A model generated the notes under the pieces. It had not been told where the DNA came from, did no database searches, and saw nothing but the letters and a program-made list of their open reading frames with translations. Source: Sipunculus nudus (taxonomy: Eukaryota > Annelida > Sipuncula > Golfingiida > Sipunculidae). Taken from it: 64,000 nt of DNA. The DNA lies in contig CM049315.1 in assembly GCA_026874595.1 (NCBI GenBank), positions 76,274,401-76,338,400 on the forward strand, given 5' to 3'. Made by a program: the position numbers and the translations under genes. This document shows positions 1-13,259 of this stretch, one piece after another (the first letter of the stretch is position 1; the number at the start of each line of letters is the position of its first letter).

Positions 1-2460
1 TTAAAAGCATAGAAGTGTATGACATGTTTCAAAATGTAATATAGAAGTTTTAAAATGTATTTGGACCGTTTTAATTTGTTAGAATGTACATGGTTGTTTT
101 ATAATTTCATTTAGGTGTAAGATTTTAAAAATGAAAACATTTGTATGTGTTTCATACAGACATCATTTGTACAGAGCTATAATTAAACGTTAAAGATACA
201 TGTACTATTATAAGAAATATACAATTATTTAATCATCACATTAAAATGTAAAAAAAGTTACATTTTAAATTCTTGCTTTAATTTTTCTAAAAATTATCTT
301 AAATAATTTTTTTATTTTTGAAATGTTTGGGAAATGTTCTGTTGAAACATATTGTCAATGTTCTAAAATGTGTTGTGCTATGTGAGATGTTTATGAATAC
401 TTATTTCTTGGCTAAATATAGGTCTAGTCAGTTATATTAAAGATCATTCTCAAAAAGAGAATTTTTATTGAGCCATAAAAGCGGTTTACCTGAGACACAG
501 AGCGGCCAAAAGTGCCATCACCTGTCGGCTAACCATTATATACATCCGACTTGTCTTGACAAACACGGCACCCACAGGAACTGCTCGACTCTAATCTGAA
601 ATGAAATACAGCGTGTAATCGATAGCTAAACAGAGCTTAATTAAATGACGCTATCCCCATGTGTATGCCGTAATGACGTTAGGGACAATCAAGCCGAAGA
701 CAGGGAGCTTTCCACCAAAGTAATACCATTCATTACGCGGGGGTAATTATATAATCCAGTCTCAAAAGTGATGATTCGAGATCCGTTGTCGTGAAAATGT
801 TTATCAGCTTCTAATGTTTCAGTGATGTTCTTTCTCCTGCGAAGTTAAACAACCTTTTTTTCTCAGCTATGGTTCAGATTTCCTTCCCAAAACGCATTAA
901 GTATTAGTCCTTATGCTTTTGAGAGATATCCTGAAAGTAAATATTTCCGTGTATCTAATTACCCTCGCAGTTAAATTTACTTGTATATGAAGAATTTCCT
1001 AGATTTCATACATGCTAACATGGTAATCTAATTCCAATTCAGGGATTACACAAATAACTAGACGTAAGAATTCTGGGAAACGTGAAGCATTAATAACATT
1101 TCTGAGTCTTAATACAACTAATCGTTTGCTTATCACAAAACACACGTCTCAGTTACAAATGCTGTTTATTATTAATAGGCGGACAAAAGCATATGCGTGG
1201 CTTATTTTAACAATTCATCAGGTATCATATATTTGTTACATACAAAGTTTTATTTTAACAGGGGTTGAACTCCATCCGTGAGCGCATATTCATTTGACTG
1301 TTTAACTTCCCTTAATATTGATATTTTACATATCGTCCCCGATAAAAACATTGCATAATTCTCATTTCATTTTTTATATCATATATTAAATATTGCATTT
1401 AAGAATCTAGTATGATACTCATTTCAACCCGTCAAACTACTAATTGCTCCAATTTATTGTATAATTAAAGGATAAACATATTTTCCCAGTGTTTTTCCAA
1501 CGTTATAAAACAATTGGACAGTGCGTTACTGGTGAGGGATGCATAAGGTCAGATCATATTGAGCCTTTGTTACATCACCCTTAAGCAACTCAAACCGAAC
1601 TTCTTCTTGTTGGGCACTGTCGGACGACCGGAACTACTTTCTCACCTGTCAAACTTTAAAATCAAACTTTGTAACATTTCAAGGAAACAGGACCTGTTTA
1701 CCATGCTTATACAAATATTACAGGAACTGTTTCCCATGCTTATACAAAATATTACTAATTCCGTGATGTGTATATCCAAAACACCAATGTTTATGAAACT
1801 TGCCTTGTAAGAATTCTTACCCAACGGACAACATTACCTACATCACTACATTTTTACCTACGCCATATGTGTATGCAGAAGCCCCGGTGCATTTTGGGCC
1901 CACGCAGTTTTGAAGCCCACAATTCCTAATCAACCGAGTCGTAATCTTGTGAGTCCGATTCTGCGTAGTGTGTTGTTACATGTACGGACAGTGACGGAAA
2001 GCCACGAGGAACTACGAGGAGCCAAGAGCCGTATTTAAACTTATCCCGTATTCACTGGATACCTTATTCCTGCCTACAAATCCACATTCTTGTTCATATA
2101 ACACTCGTATTCGTTCACGTTTCGATACGCATCACTGAAACCAACTCTTGAGGTTGTATCGATTCGGAATGCAAGGGCATTCTCACTAATACAGTGTGAA
2201 CACAGGATGCGTGTCGAATAAAGTTCCCGTAAAGCGCACTTAACAAGATTTACGCGCATGCGCTAGAGAAACAAACTAAAGAGTAATCCGTTCCGTATTA
2301 GTGTGTACACGGGAAGTGAATCGAATGCCTTTTATAAAACGAATATAAATACGGGGCGTTTCTTTTGCAGTGTTAAAATAAAGTATAGGATACCGTTTGT
2401 TTGTTTCAGCATTGGAGAAAAAACAATAATTGGCACGCTTTTAGTCAAGGGCGTCAGTAT
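1..2460. other. No recognisable gene or element
   Basis: AT-rich sequence on both strands. The longest open frames are under 90 codons and show no domain, low-complexity bias or splice-consistent neighbours. Confidence 0.6.
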
Positions 2461-2494
2461 GGGGGGGGGGGGAGTATATATACCCCCCCCCCCC
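2461..2494. repeat. G12 - AGTATATATA - C12 palindrome
   Basis: Twelve G, a 10-base AT-rich spacer and twelve C form a complete inverted repeat, followed by a CT/T-rich run. Confidence 0.9.
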
Positions 2495-2499
2495 TCTTT

Positions 2500-4539
2500 T
2501 TTTTTGTGGTACAGCTCGAAAGGGCGTGGCGGATGATGCACAAAATATTTGGATATTCAGTCTTTATTGTGGCAATTTGGGTAAGGAAACGACGAGAGAC
2601 GCGAACTCAAAGCCGTTTTTTTTTGTATTAAGCGTGTGCTTCGCTATTTCCGTGTTTATTAAGCCGGAGAAGAATCCGCTCCTGGATTTGGTATTAGGTG
2701 CCGTTTTACTGTTTTCCAATCCACTTTCTGTTCACACCAGCACGGTTTTCATTCGCGTTTGTGTAGTCTCCATAAATCCTTTTTTGTTTGACAGCGCCGT
2801 CTAAACAAGTATAAAAAACAATACATTTCGAATACCGTCTCTGTTTTTTAGTCTGGAATATGACTAGCCGTGAATACACGACCCATTTGCTAGTTAGCCC
2901 ATACTTCTGTCGTGACACAAGGCATAAGCTGGAACGCACTGTAACGACCGCCCATCCTATTACATCAATACCGTGGTAAACAGTTGGAAATCTTAACATA
3001 AGGTTACGAGTGAGAATTAACACAAAAGAATATATGTGAGCTCACAAAAAAGAAGTGAAAATCCATCTCTATGATAACAGGACAGTTGCTGTGTGGTGTA
3101 CAAGTTGGCTTTCTTCCAATACCCTATATGGAGCACGCTTGTGTTCATGCGGTCTGAAATTTAACACACATGCAGGGGGATTTACCAATATGCTGAATCA
3201 TAACATAATTATTTCTCGCACAGGTCAACTTTTGTTAGAAAGTACACAAGCATATCTAACGATTGGTCTAGTTTATTTCAAGTTGTCAAAAATGGCGAAA
3301 TTATTTGCATCCTCATAAAACCTTATAGTGTGGCCCTCTATAGAAGACGTAAAAGCATTCTGGCGCTGGTCGAATGGCGCTAGGATGGTGTCAGGAAACA
3401 AATAGGAAGCACGGGGAAACTACGAGAAACAGCAATGATAAATATCAGTGGATATGAAGACATCGAAAGCACACTGTGTACGTTACGTGTATACGAATTA
3501 CATGGATAGAAATACACTATGGAGAAGGAAACCGAAAACAGTCACTTATTGATTATTGGAATTCTTTCACTTTTTAGAACGTAAGTCTGTTTTTATCGAA
3601 AAATTACAAATGAGAAACAAATCTGAACAACTCTCGATATTGTTAAATGCCGCAGCATTACCAGTTTACTCTAACTTTGCCCATGCAGCAGTGTGAACTG
3701 TCACAGAAAGGATTCAAAAGAACGATGGCCTTTAATCCAGAGAGTTAAACCTTGGAACAACCGTGAACGTTTCCATCATAAAACGAAGAGACCACCAGGA
3801 TCAGCCCTCTTTGGTAAAACCGCTGGTTAAGTTCTTTACAAACAACCTAACGGGATTCAAAATACTCATGTTTTAATTGTTGATGAGGCAGATCTATATC
3901 TGCAGGCCAAAAGGCCGTGTACTTTTACATACACAGTGGGTTTATTTTGTCTTTAGAATTTCCTAGTATTTATACCTCTTAAAGAGCGCGCCATACACAG
4001 AAACACGGTTTGGCTTATATGGAAGTGAGGGCCCCGGATGAAAACTTTGTTTACTTCCGGTTGGCGAGTAAACAGTAGCACGTGGGCGCTTTGAATATGG
4101 TGTTAAGTATATAATAATATTGAAAAGTTAACACCTGTTTTGGATAAAATAATCACGGTGCTGGTCTAAATTATCATTCCAATCCAACAAGTATAACTAA
4201 AAGTAGGTTAAACCCTAATGTTGTGACCAAATTTAGCTTTAATGGGAAGATATCCATCATCTGTCCGACAGTGGCTGGGCCAGTATGGCGTATCTGTTCT
4301 GGTCTGGTATGCATGTCGTCACATCTCCTTAACATTGACAAGATGTCCAGCCCGTGGTCTTGTGATACATTTACATTTCATCTGAGGTTTAACAGCAGAC
4401 TTTACACTGATTACTCATGTCGGTCTTTTAGAGGATTCATGACACACGGACATCCTATCGGATCATGCAGCTTATTAACTGCTGATGATTATGCATCTGG
4501 TAACATTTAAAGGCTGTAATAAAACTTTCAATGTTGGGT

Positions 4540-4540
<1 letters not shown>
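2500..4540. other. No recognisable gene or element
   Basis: Open frames reach about 105 codons (minus strand, 3,023-2,706) but overlap others on the opposite strand and resemble no family known to me. Confidence 0.55.
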
Positions 4541-4588
<48 letters not shown>

Positions 4589-4596
4589 TGTATGTA

Positions 4597-4648
<52 letters not shown>
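4541..4648. repeat. TA microsatellite
   Basis: Long alternating TA tracts broken by TGTTTGTATG near 4,585-4,602. Confidence 0.9.
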
Positions 4649-4649
<1 letters not shown>

Positions 4650-4653
<4 letters not shown>

Positions 4654-6038
4654 CATATCATAGTCTGGTAAGAAAATGCTTCAAAGGGACCTATTAAGTA
4701 AAGAAATAATATACAAAAAAAAACTTTACATGATTCTTTGCAAACATTTTTGTACCAAAAACAAAATAAAATAATATAAATGATAGGAAGACATGAGTAT
4801 AATTCATTAAAGTTGAAATCGTTCCACAGTGAAGGGAATCACGCAAAGGCGGAGTGGGTCCGACGTGGTACATGGTATTGTTATTTACACAGTCTGCCAT
4901 TAATTTTTGGTATTATATTTGTATCGCATTCTGTATATATATATATGCTGTTGTTTCACGGCGCACCTAATTTTCATTAAGCTATTTTTTAAATATATTT
5001 AACCATTAAACTTAATTTCTTCTTAGAACTCAGCCAGCCTCAGTAACAGAATATGACAAATTTTATTCGTTAACATCTAAGGCACGTAATTAGGCCCTTT
5101 TCATAATGGTTTGAAAGAAATGTCTCAACATTTGGCTAGACCGGTCGGACTGTAAACATTTGTTTATTATTAGTATATATAGTATACGCAGTTGAATTTC
5201 ATGTTAAATTAGAAATATTGCCAAGACAATTGTGTTGTTCACTGCCGAACAATGTTTAGCAATATAAATAAAAGTAAAGGATAATTTATATTGTTTTTAC
5301 GATTTAATATAATATACTATAATAAGACACTCTTCTAAAATATAATTTCTCTATGGATTTTCTGATGACGTGAATAAATATTATATATGAAGAGATCCAA
5401 AACTAATAGTTTAGTATAGTGTTTGCAAATACTCATTCATATACTCTCTTTGAGAATATTTATAATGATCTGTCATTATTTGGTTATCTCGAAATAATGA
5501 ACATCTTATATCTTACTCTTGAAACCAGTCTAATGTGTTTTAGCATAAACTTTGAATTAATGACCATCGAAATATTAAACTGCATGCACATTATAATATA
5601 AATTATTATGCCTTTATTTTGAAAAAAAAATAGTGTTATATTCGTCAATACAATCAGAATATATGTCACCAATAAGTTCGCAACATAAAAAGATGACAGG
5701 TATTCACAATATCATTCATTGTCAGATCCTATAGTTACAGTTTGCATCAAGTCTTATTATAATTAAATCATGGAATAAGATTTAACTGATTTTTTACATT
5801 AGTCTCATTTTGTTCCTAGTTCTACATGACCTACACAACACCACAATTGGTGGAATTGATCATAAATAAAGCAACTTTTATGGCCCGGTAATACTGTATA
5901 GTATTAATTAATAATGTATACCATTTTTTATTTAGCATGATTTATTAGAAGGGTATGGAAATTGAAAATTATTGTTCTCGAAATCAATATTTGATATATT
6001 TAAATTAACAGGCTATAATCAATATTATTACATTGACC

Positions 6039-6040
<2 letters not shown>
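4650..6040. other. AT-rich, nothing recognised
   Basis: Very AT-rich spacer with short open frames only. Confidence 0.6.
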
Positions 6041-6101
<61 letters not shown>

Positions 6102-6295
6102 ATTGTATTAAATGATATTTTTAAATATATATATGTGTATTGTTACTTTTTTATATATATAAAAATTTAATTGTATTAAATTTTGTATAATGATTATTTT
6201 ATTATATATACACAGATGAACATGTACATATACGTTTTATTATTTTGGTATATCTATTGTGGAATAAACAGTTTTTGTGCTTTTATGTATAGAGA

Positions 6296-6345
<50 letters not shown>

Positions 6346-6474
6346 AATATATATCATATAATATTTATACATAATATATATACACATACATACACAAATA
6401 AGCATGTACACATACGTGCTCTAATTATTTTGATATATATATATATTTTGGAATAATCAGTTTCTGTGCTATTG

Positions 6475-6535
<61 letters not shown>

Positions 6536-6600
6536 ATATATACATATATATACATGTATGTATAAAGATATACATAATAAATAATATATATATATATTAT
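6041..6600. repeat. Cluster of TA microsatellites
   Basis: Four long TA tracts (about 6,041-6,096, 6,300-6,342, 6,476-6,532 and shorter runs) with related spacers such as TTTTGGAATAATCAGTTTCTG and TATTGTGGAATAAACAG, suggesting local duplication of a TA-tract module. Confidence 0.85.
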
Positions 6601-7560
6601 ATTTTTTTAAAACTTATACAAGTATGAAATAAGTATAATGAAGGAGTCATGATTTGTCTTATCTAACCCGAAAAACCGTATCATATGGAAAGCATTGCCG
6701 CTGAACTGACTGTGACACAGCCGCCAAGTGATATCAATTAAGGAGCTGATGATATACAGGCCTCTTGAAGGCTGTCTATGCTAATGGTATCATGAGATAC
6801 ATTTTCCTTAACAGCTGTGGAATGTTTTATTTCAACGGTGTCAGGTTTTGTAACATTATTTTACTCAGCCATGAAAGAAAATATGAAAAATTTAGTGGAT
6901 TAAGCGATGGTTTACGTTTATTTCCCTAGTAATGCAAAAGCACGTGGTGTTTGTTTACTCGCCAAACCACAACGAGGCCAATATGGCCGCCAAACCGTGT
7001 TTCCGTGTATTGGTGTTACCTTTGGGGAAAATACTGATGCTATTTTTAGAGCTCTCAGCAGATTCTTTGACTATCACACGTTGCATGTTTTGCTTAAACT
7101 TCTTCTGCTTCAAACAGACCTTTGCTTAGACTATTTTAACTGATGCTGATGCCAGCAGGATATTGTTTTTCTTTGTAAACCATATCAAAAGCTCTTCTTA
7201 TAAGTATTTTTTGTACTGTCTCTTTGATGGAAAGCAGGAGCGCCTGTAGTACTAGTGAATAGATTTTCACATCACCTCAATACGAAAACCCATTCAAATT
7301 TTGATTTATTCCGAAACCAGGATATTCACATTGGTGAACGCCTCCAAAAGCCCTTACACTTAAAGTGGCATTTAAGACCAAACGAAAGATAAATATTTTA
7401 CGGAACTGCTGCTCCTATTTTTCATATATATGAACATTTTTATGATTCCAAGTCCTCAGTATTAATTTTGTTAGTTGATGCTCTGGTTTAAATCCCCTCA
7501 AAGGAGAAATAATGTTTTGAAAAGTGCCAATAATACCATTAAACCTTTTATTTAAGATTT
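6601..7560. other. Nothing recognised
   Basis: Two overlapping plus-strand frames near 6,907-7,143 have no family resemblance. Confidence 0.55.
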
Positions 7561-7569
7561 TTGGGGGGG

Positions 7570-7950
7570 TTGAGGTAACCGCCTCCATTTTTACATGCTC
7601 TGTTATCTAATTCTTAATCTGAGTGTGTACATCTGCAGAGTTTCAGTTTGGGACTACATGACTCGCTTCCTCTCATGTAATATTTGTATCCTGGTGTCAC
7701 CCAGGCCCGGTGTCTACCGCACCTGCGGTTCCTGGAAGTGTAATAATCCCATTTTGCTGGGTCATAACACCGAGGAAAACACAAAGACGCACTCGTTTGT
7801 GAATGATGCACCGCTGTTAGGCACAGCCTTCCCATTAGGCCTGCAGAGCGCCCACCCTGTGAAAATCTCACCGCCTCAGCTGAGATTTGAACTCACGACC
7901 TCCCGGCTTTGAGTTCTGTGCTCTATCCCCGAGCCAACGAACGCCGGTTA
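7570..7950 (-). mobile_element. tRNA-derived SINE, copy 1 (reverse orientation)
   Basis: The reverse complement begins with TTGGCTCGGGGATAGAGCAC, has B-box GAGTTCAAATC, then GTGGGCGCTCTGCAGGC, TTATGACCCAGCAA and CTGCAGATGTACACA. The tail region reads GGAGGCGGTTACC, also present in copy 3, so the family 3' end extends past the A-rich point used in copy 2. Confidence 0.8.
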
Positions 7951-7959
7951 CGTATTATT

Positions 7960-9030
7960 TAACTTCTTTCTGCTGCTCATATACACCATTTCTAAAACTG
8001 TCGCACATTTCTGTATTGTTAAAGAAATCACGTATTTTGTTTCGATCGCAATTCAACTAGTCGCTCCATACTTTCTGTCTCACGGTACGTAGAACTTTTT
8101 TGTGTGGCCTTTCAACCAACCATCCCCGGCTCAATGAGCATTGGGTGAGCTTCCAAGAAAGCGGACTTTAGTCTTAAAAAGACTAGGTTTTCTGAACCTA
8201 GCTAAAGCCTTAGCTGGTGTCCTTAGGCTGATAAATATCACTTCAAATAATTTCAATTTATGTGAAAATTGATCAATTAGCAAGCGCCGACGTTCAGTAT
8301 TTTTCAGGGTCAAAATTTCCTTTTGCAAATGTGGGCGGGTTGGGGAGCAGTAGTTCCCCTCCTCAACTCATTATTGTCAAATTGTATGATATAGCAGAAT
8401 GTAAGGAGGATGTAATATGGTATGCCCCCCCCCCCCCCCGCCTTGGTTGCGGAAGGGACATGTTTCCTGCTAAAGTCCCATACCAAACTGCGCCATTGGC
8501 AATTTACATGAATCGCATCAACTAAAGAATAAAGATATATTCATGGACTTTCATATCCTTAGGGGAATGCGAAAGTCTACTTGGGGTATATACAAGCTTA
8601 CATTATGCATATGGCAGTGATAAAAATAGGCTTTGGTCATCTGTTAAGTCAATATGTCTCAGGGATATTGCGCTTCTTGTTAAGATCTCTTGTTTTTAAA
8701 TAAATCCTTACCAAAGAAATGAATGCTTGGAACTACATGAACCATGAATAAAAGTCACATATTTCTGCAAAATCTTTTTTTCTTGTAACAAGTAATAATG
8801 GTAATTATTTCTTCGTGGTAGTTTTTCCAGAGATTTAATACTTATTACATTTCCTTGTTCATTTTATTACACATGCTGCCATTTAAATAGTTTATTTTAT
8901 ACATGATGAATTTATTAATATTGTTGGCATTACAAGAAGAAATTTGAAATGATATACGATATAATATTATATTAAAACATATATTATACATTGTTATACA
9001 TTAAAACCTCGCCTCGTGTATTATATTTCA
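7960..9030. other. Nothing recognised apart from a C14 run at 8,427-8,440
   Basis: A partly palindromic patch (GACTTTAGTC and AAGACTAGGT near 8,160-8,195) is present; no coding signal. Confidence 0.5.
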
Positions 9031-9033
9031 GAG

Positions 9034-9140
9034 TATTATGCATTAAAACCTCACCTAACGAAAACCACGGTTTAGCGACCACCCCAAAATAAACACTTGT
9101 TCACGTTCCCGATCCGTTTTGCTCTTTATATAAGATATCA
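9034..9140. mobile_element. End fragment of the same pogo-like family
   Basis: ATTAAAACCTCACCTAACGA, GCGACCACCCCAAAAT and GTTTTGCTCTTTATA align with 59,620-59,720. A matching right end was not found. Confidence 0.4.
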
Positions 9141-10000
9141 CACTTGGACTCACGTAATTTAACTGTATATACATTTATTTAATGTATATGGAATATCTAT
9201 TACCCAGAATAACTTTTTTATATTTCTTTGTATCTGTATATATTAAACCATTATTTTTTTTCCATTTCTTCTCCCGAACTCTCGCATATAAAGAGCAGGA
9301 TTTTCTATCAAATTTTTGAATGAAGAAATACTCCACTAACCTGTGAGCGCTTCTGTCCTTGGCGGTAACTTACTGAGACCGCATCCCAGCGTATCCTTCC
9401 GCAGGCTCGGCAGTGCAGTGACTGGCAGCAAGAGATAGCAGTCGAGTGATAGTTAGCCGTGCTTGCGGTGCACGTCAGGTTGATCGTTTACTCATCCTCC
9501 ACGGACGGCTCCCCTGCCGTCTGCAGGATTCTCACGTCGCTAGTACAGATGGAACTTTTGTCTTCGTTGCTATAACCGCTCTTCTGGTTGGTTGTCCATT
9601 TGTCAGTTAGATTATCAGAGGTGTTTACTTTTCACGGGCTCATCTAAGACACTACGGTTATATCATCCGCCGCGTAGGAGCGAGTGACAGTTCAAACAAA
9701 GCACAGCGCTGTTTTCCTTCTTGAAAAACAAGCGGTCCTCAAATGTATATTTAAGTTATTTTTATTAGATGGTAGGTATCACAATCATTGGATTTAACAT
9801 ATGATGACTTAAGATTTTTAGTCCACACTTGAAAACTTGCTATCATGTTTGTCCTTTTGTGCTGATGGTGACGTTTCAGCGTAACCATGTACAGTCTTGT
9901 GGTTAGAGGCGCCTTCTGCCTTACCGTGTACAGCTATTTAAGAAGATTTGTTTGGACTCTGTTTTACCTTTTAGAGACATGTGAGCAACTGTGGCTTTTG
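9141..10000. other. Nothing recognised
   Basis: Mixed-composition sequence with no supported open frame. Confidence 0.5.
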
Positions 10001-10008
10001 CACCGGCT

Positions 10009-10394
10009 TCTGTGGCTCAAGGGTGGAGCACAGGACTCAAAGCCGTGAGGTCGTGAGTTCAAATCCCAGCAGAGGTGGTGTTATTTTTTTAGGATCGCCC
10101 CTCCCCCCTCCTCCGAGGGTGAGCGCTCTGCAGGCTTAATGGGAAGTTGTGCCCCACGGCCGTGTATCCCTCACAAGCGACTGCGTCTTTGGAGGTTTCT
10201 CGGTGTAATGACCCAGCAATTGGGAGGATTACACATCCAGGACCCGCAGGAGTACTAGTTACCGGGCCTGGGTGACACGAGGACACAAAATATGTGCTAC
10301 TGCCCTGTCACGTGTTCCCAAACCGAAATGAAACTCTGCAGATGTACATACTTAGAATAAGAATTAGATAATAGAGCAAAAAAAAAAAAAAAAA
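10009..10394 (+). mobile_element. tRNA-derived SINE, copy 2
   Basis: The tRNA-like head has an A-box-like TGTGGCTCAAGGGTGG (10,011-10,026) and a B-box GAGTTCAAATC (10,056-10,066). The body shares GGTGAGCGCTCTGCAGGC, AATGACCCAGCAA and CTGCAGATGTACATA with the other two copies. It ends in a 15-16-base A run at 10,379-10,394. It is non-coding and moved by an unknown LINE. Confidence 0.8.
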
Positions 10395-10399
10395 CTTAA

Positions 10400-12980
10400 A
10401 ACTATGGCTTTTGCATTACCGTAAAATGTTATGAGAACATCGATACTTCTGAACCCTTTTTTCTGCACATTTATATAGTTGACTTACAACCAACATAGAG
10501 CTTGGCTATCTGGATCGAGCACGTTCCATTCGTGTATTGTGAGGTATATTTAGTGTCTCGCATGATAATAATATAATTACTGAGGAAAAAAACATGTTAC
10601 CACAGTAAATAGAAAATTACAAATATAGTACAAAAGGGTATCGTTTTATTGACAACGGTCCCTGTATTGCCTTAAATTTGGAGAAAATTTGTTTTTTATT
10701 TGGATGATTCATGTCGTAAAATTATCAAAGCAATGGGCGATCACAATGAAGTCAACAAGGTACAGAACGTATATCTATGAACCCATGTTATGAAAAAAGG
10801 AGACAGAAATATCCTAGCTAAAATTCAAAGATAAAAGTGGAAAATTGGGTTAGATACTTATGGTATAGGAAAAATATAACATCATTTGCTCACTATACTA
10901 ACATTTAAATGATAATTTACATAATCATAAAAATATTGCAAACATTTTCCCAATAATATGGTTTAGAAATGTCTAGATGGAATTTTATCATCAAGGTTCT
11001 ACATTGTAATTGACATAAAAATTAGGATATGAAAGAAAATGAACCCTAAAATCAAGTCAATCATTTAATATTCAAATTATTAGAATGATAACAAATTTAA
11101 ACCATATATTATCAACTCAAATAAAAAATTAATGTTTCTCTTTGGAAAAACTCTGGAAAAATAACCCATAGTCAAACATATCAGGTATTCCATTGATTCT
11201 CCTAGGAGGATATGCGTTCTTTCCCGTTCGTGTGTGTGTGTGTGTGTGTGAGGGTGTGTTTATGTGTTGATGTATGTTCGTTTGTCCACAACATAACTCA
11301 CGCAATCATGAATAGAGTCTCATGAAATTATCAGGGCTTTTCGGTAGTGGGCCAAGGAAGAATCGATTAGATATTTGTGTGAATCTGGCACATGATCCGG
11401 GTAATAAAAGAACGAATCAACCTGGAAGTATGGGCCAGATAAGAGAATGCAAAAACCTTTTTTTGAGAATCCCGCACGAAATATCGTTCATATTGGGGGA
11501 GACATCCATTCCTTAGAATGAAGATTTCTAGTTTATATTAACATTCAGTAATTTTTTAGTTTAGCTTTAGATGATCTACATACAACGGTTAAACTATTTA
11601 TTTAAGTGGAGACAAATGGAGTTCAAGAATCAGAGACAACATATAAATGACCAGAAAATGAAATATTTCGAAATATATTTGATATTAGACCGTAAGAGCT
11701 CCAGACCATGAACGATGTGAAGAGGGCTAATATATCCCGGGGGTATTTGAGTGCTGTCTTCCACTGGAAGATAACTAGCTTTCTTCTCATGAAGTTCATT
11801 TTACTAGCGTGAAATTGAGCATCCATCCACACTATATTCAATATGACATACTTTATTCAAGTGCGCCTCCAGCGCTTTGTCACAAGTGGACCATTTCTCA
11901 AATGATTAGATATTTTTTTCTTTGCTTTCTGCCTTGGCGTTTCTGGGCAGTCGTTAACACTTATCGTGAAATAAAGTGTCAATCAATATTTCTGGGATTG
12001 ACGTATTCCATCCATGGCGGAGTAGTTGGCGTTATGAGATGGTGTGATGGACTACCAGTGCACTGAATGAAAGAGGTGAAACATTTATAATTAATGGACT
12101 TTTCTGACAGCGTTAGATTATAAAATTTAAAACTGGAAAAAAAAACGGCCAGAGACCACATATATATTTCCTCCACGATCCTGCCTAGATTTTGCTGTGT
12201 GTTTTGGAAATATGTAAATGCAAGCTTAAAGTCATATGTTTCATCAATAGATGCAGCATGCACAGGTGAGCTCTGCTCGCCATATCAAAGGCGACACCTA
12301 ATACTATTGAATGGCCCAGCCATCTGCCGGGATCAGCAAATTGCCAAATCTTCCATTGGTAAACTTATGGGTTGCCTTTAAAATTTATTCCTATGGTCTT
12401 ATCCTTACCTTCTAAAAAAAGAAATACGTTCATATCCCTTTGAGAATAAGCTACGTACAAACAAATAAAAATAACAACCAAGACAAAAACGTCTGGCGAA
12501 CTCATGTTTACGCTTAGAAATTACATTCTGTATGATAAAAAAGGACCAAAATGATTCAACCGAATGGCAATTTGCTTCCCCTCCAGACAGTCTGATGTTA
12601 GAAATGCCATTTATACCAGCTGAAAATAGGGAAGTCCCATACAACACGGTCTTTAATAGTAGGACCCTTTGTTGAAACCTGAAATTGACAAGGTGATACG
12701 TATGCGCAGTGGGCAAAAAAAATCCCGGATCTGGGCGGATACGGACTACGCACGCGGACTAAACATGCGGAATATAATAAGCGTCCATATGTGTACAACC
12801 GAAAGCTGTGCCCTCAAAATGTTGAGTTTAATCCTTCACATGTACTATTCTGATCGCACAATACTTTTAAACATTTTGAACAATACAAAAGATATTTTGA
12901 CCGATATACAGGAGGTGTCGTTGGGTGTATGCTTACGGATCTCTGGGTGTTAATGTCCAGTCACTGAACTTTACAGACTA
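10400..12980. other. Nothing recognised; short GT microsatellite at 11,231-11,250
   Basis: Scattered open frames up to about 103 codons on both strands without domains. Confidence 0.55.
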
Positions 12981-12981
12981 C

Positions 12982-13253
12982 AGCTAAGGTTTCTTATGTA
13001 CTAAATGAGGCATGCGGAATGCGGCCTGCGGAATGCGTGTTGAGAAATTTCATATTTAGCGGCAACATTCATATTTCTAATGTGTTGCTCCGGGATATAA
13101 AGCAGAACCATCGGAAATCCCTACATGTAGCGATTTGATTTTGCGGTACCGCATTCCGCATGCCAGATTAAGGAATCTCACCTTATTTATTTAGTCTATG
13201 ACGATTTTATCCGGGTTTCGCATGCCACATTCTGTACACCAGCAATCTTAGCT
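12982..13253. mobile_element. 272-bp MITE-like element with inverted ends
   Basis: The ends read inward as AGCTAAGGTTTCTTATGTAC and AAGCTAAGATTGCTGGTGTAC, followed by AATGAGGCATGCGGAATGCG and AATGTGGCATGCG. An inner inverted copy of GGCATGCGGAATGCGG lies near 13,150-13,170. No coding capacity. The superfamily is not recognised. Confidence 0.6.
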
Positions 13254-13259
13254 TAAAAC

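Noticed and set aside
2706-3023. 105-codon minus-strand frame
   Set aside because: No recognisable family, no neighbouring exons, and it overlaps a similar-sized plus-strand frame.
10012-10083. Stand-alone tRNA gene
   Set aside because: The A- and B-box-like motifs belong to a SINE head; two other copies share the non-tRNA body and the cloverleaf is not complete.
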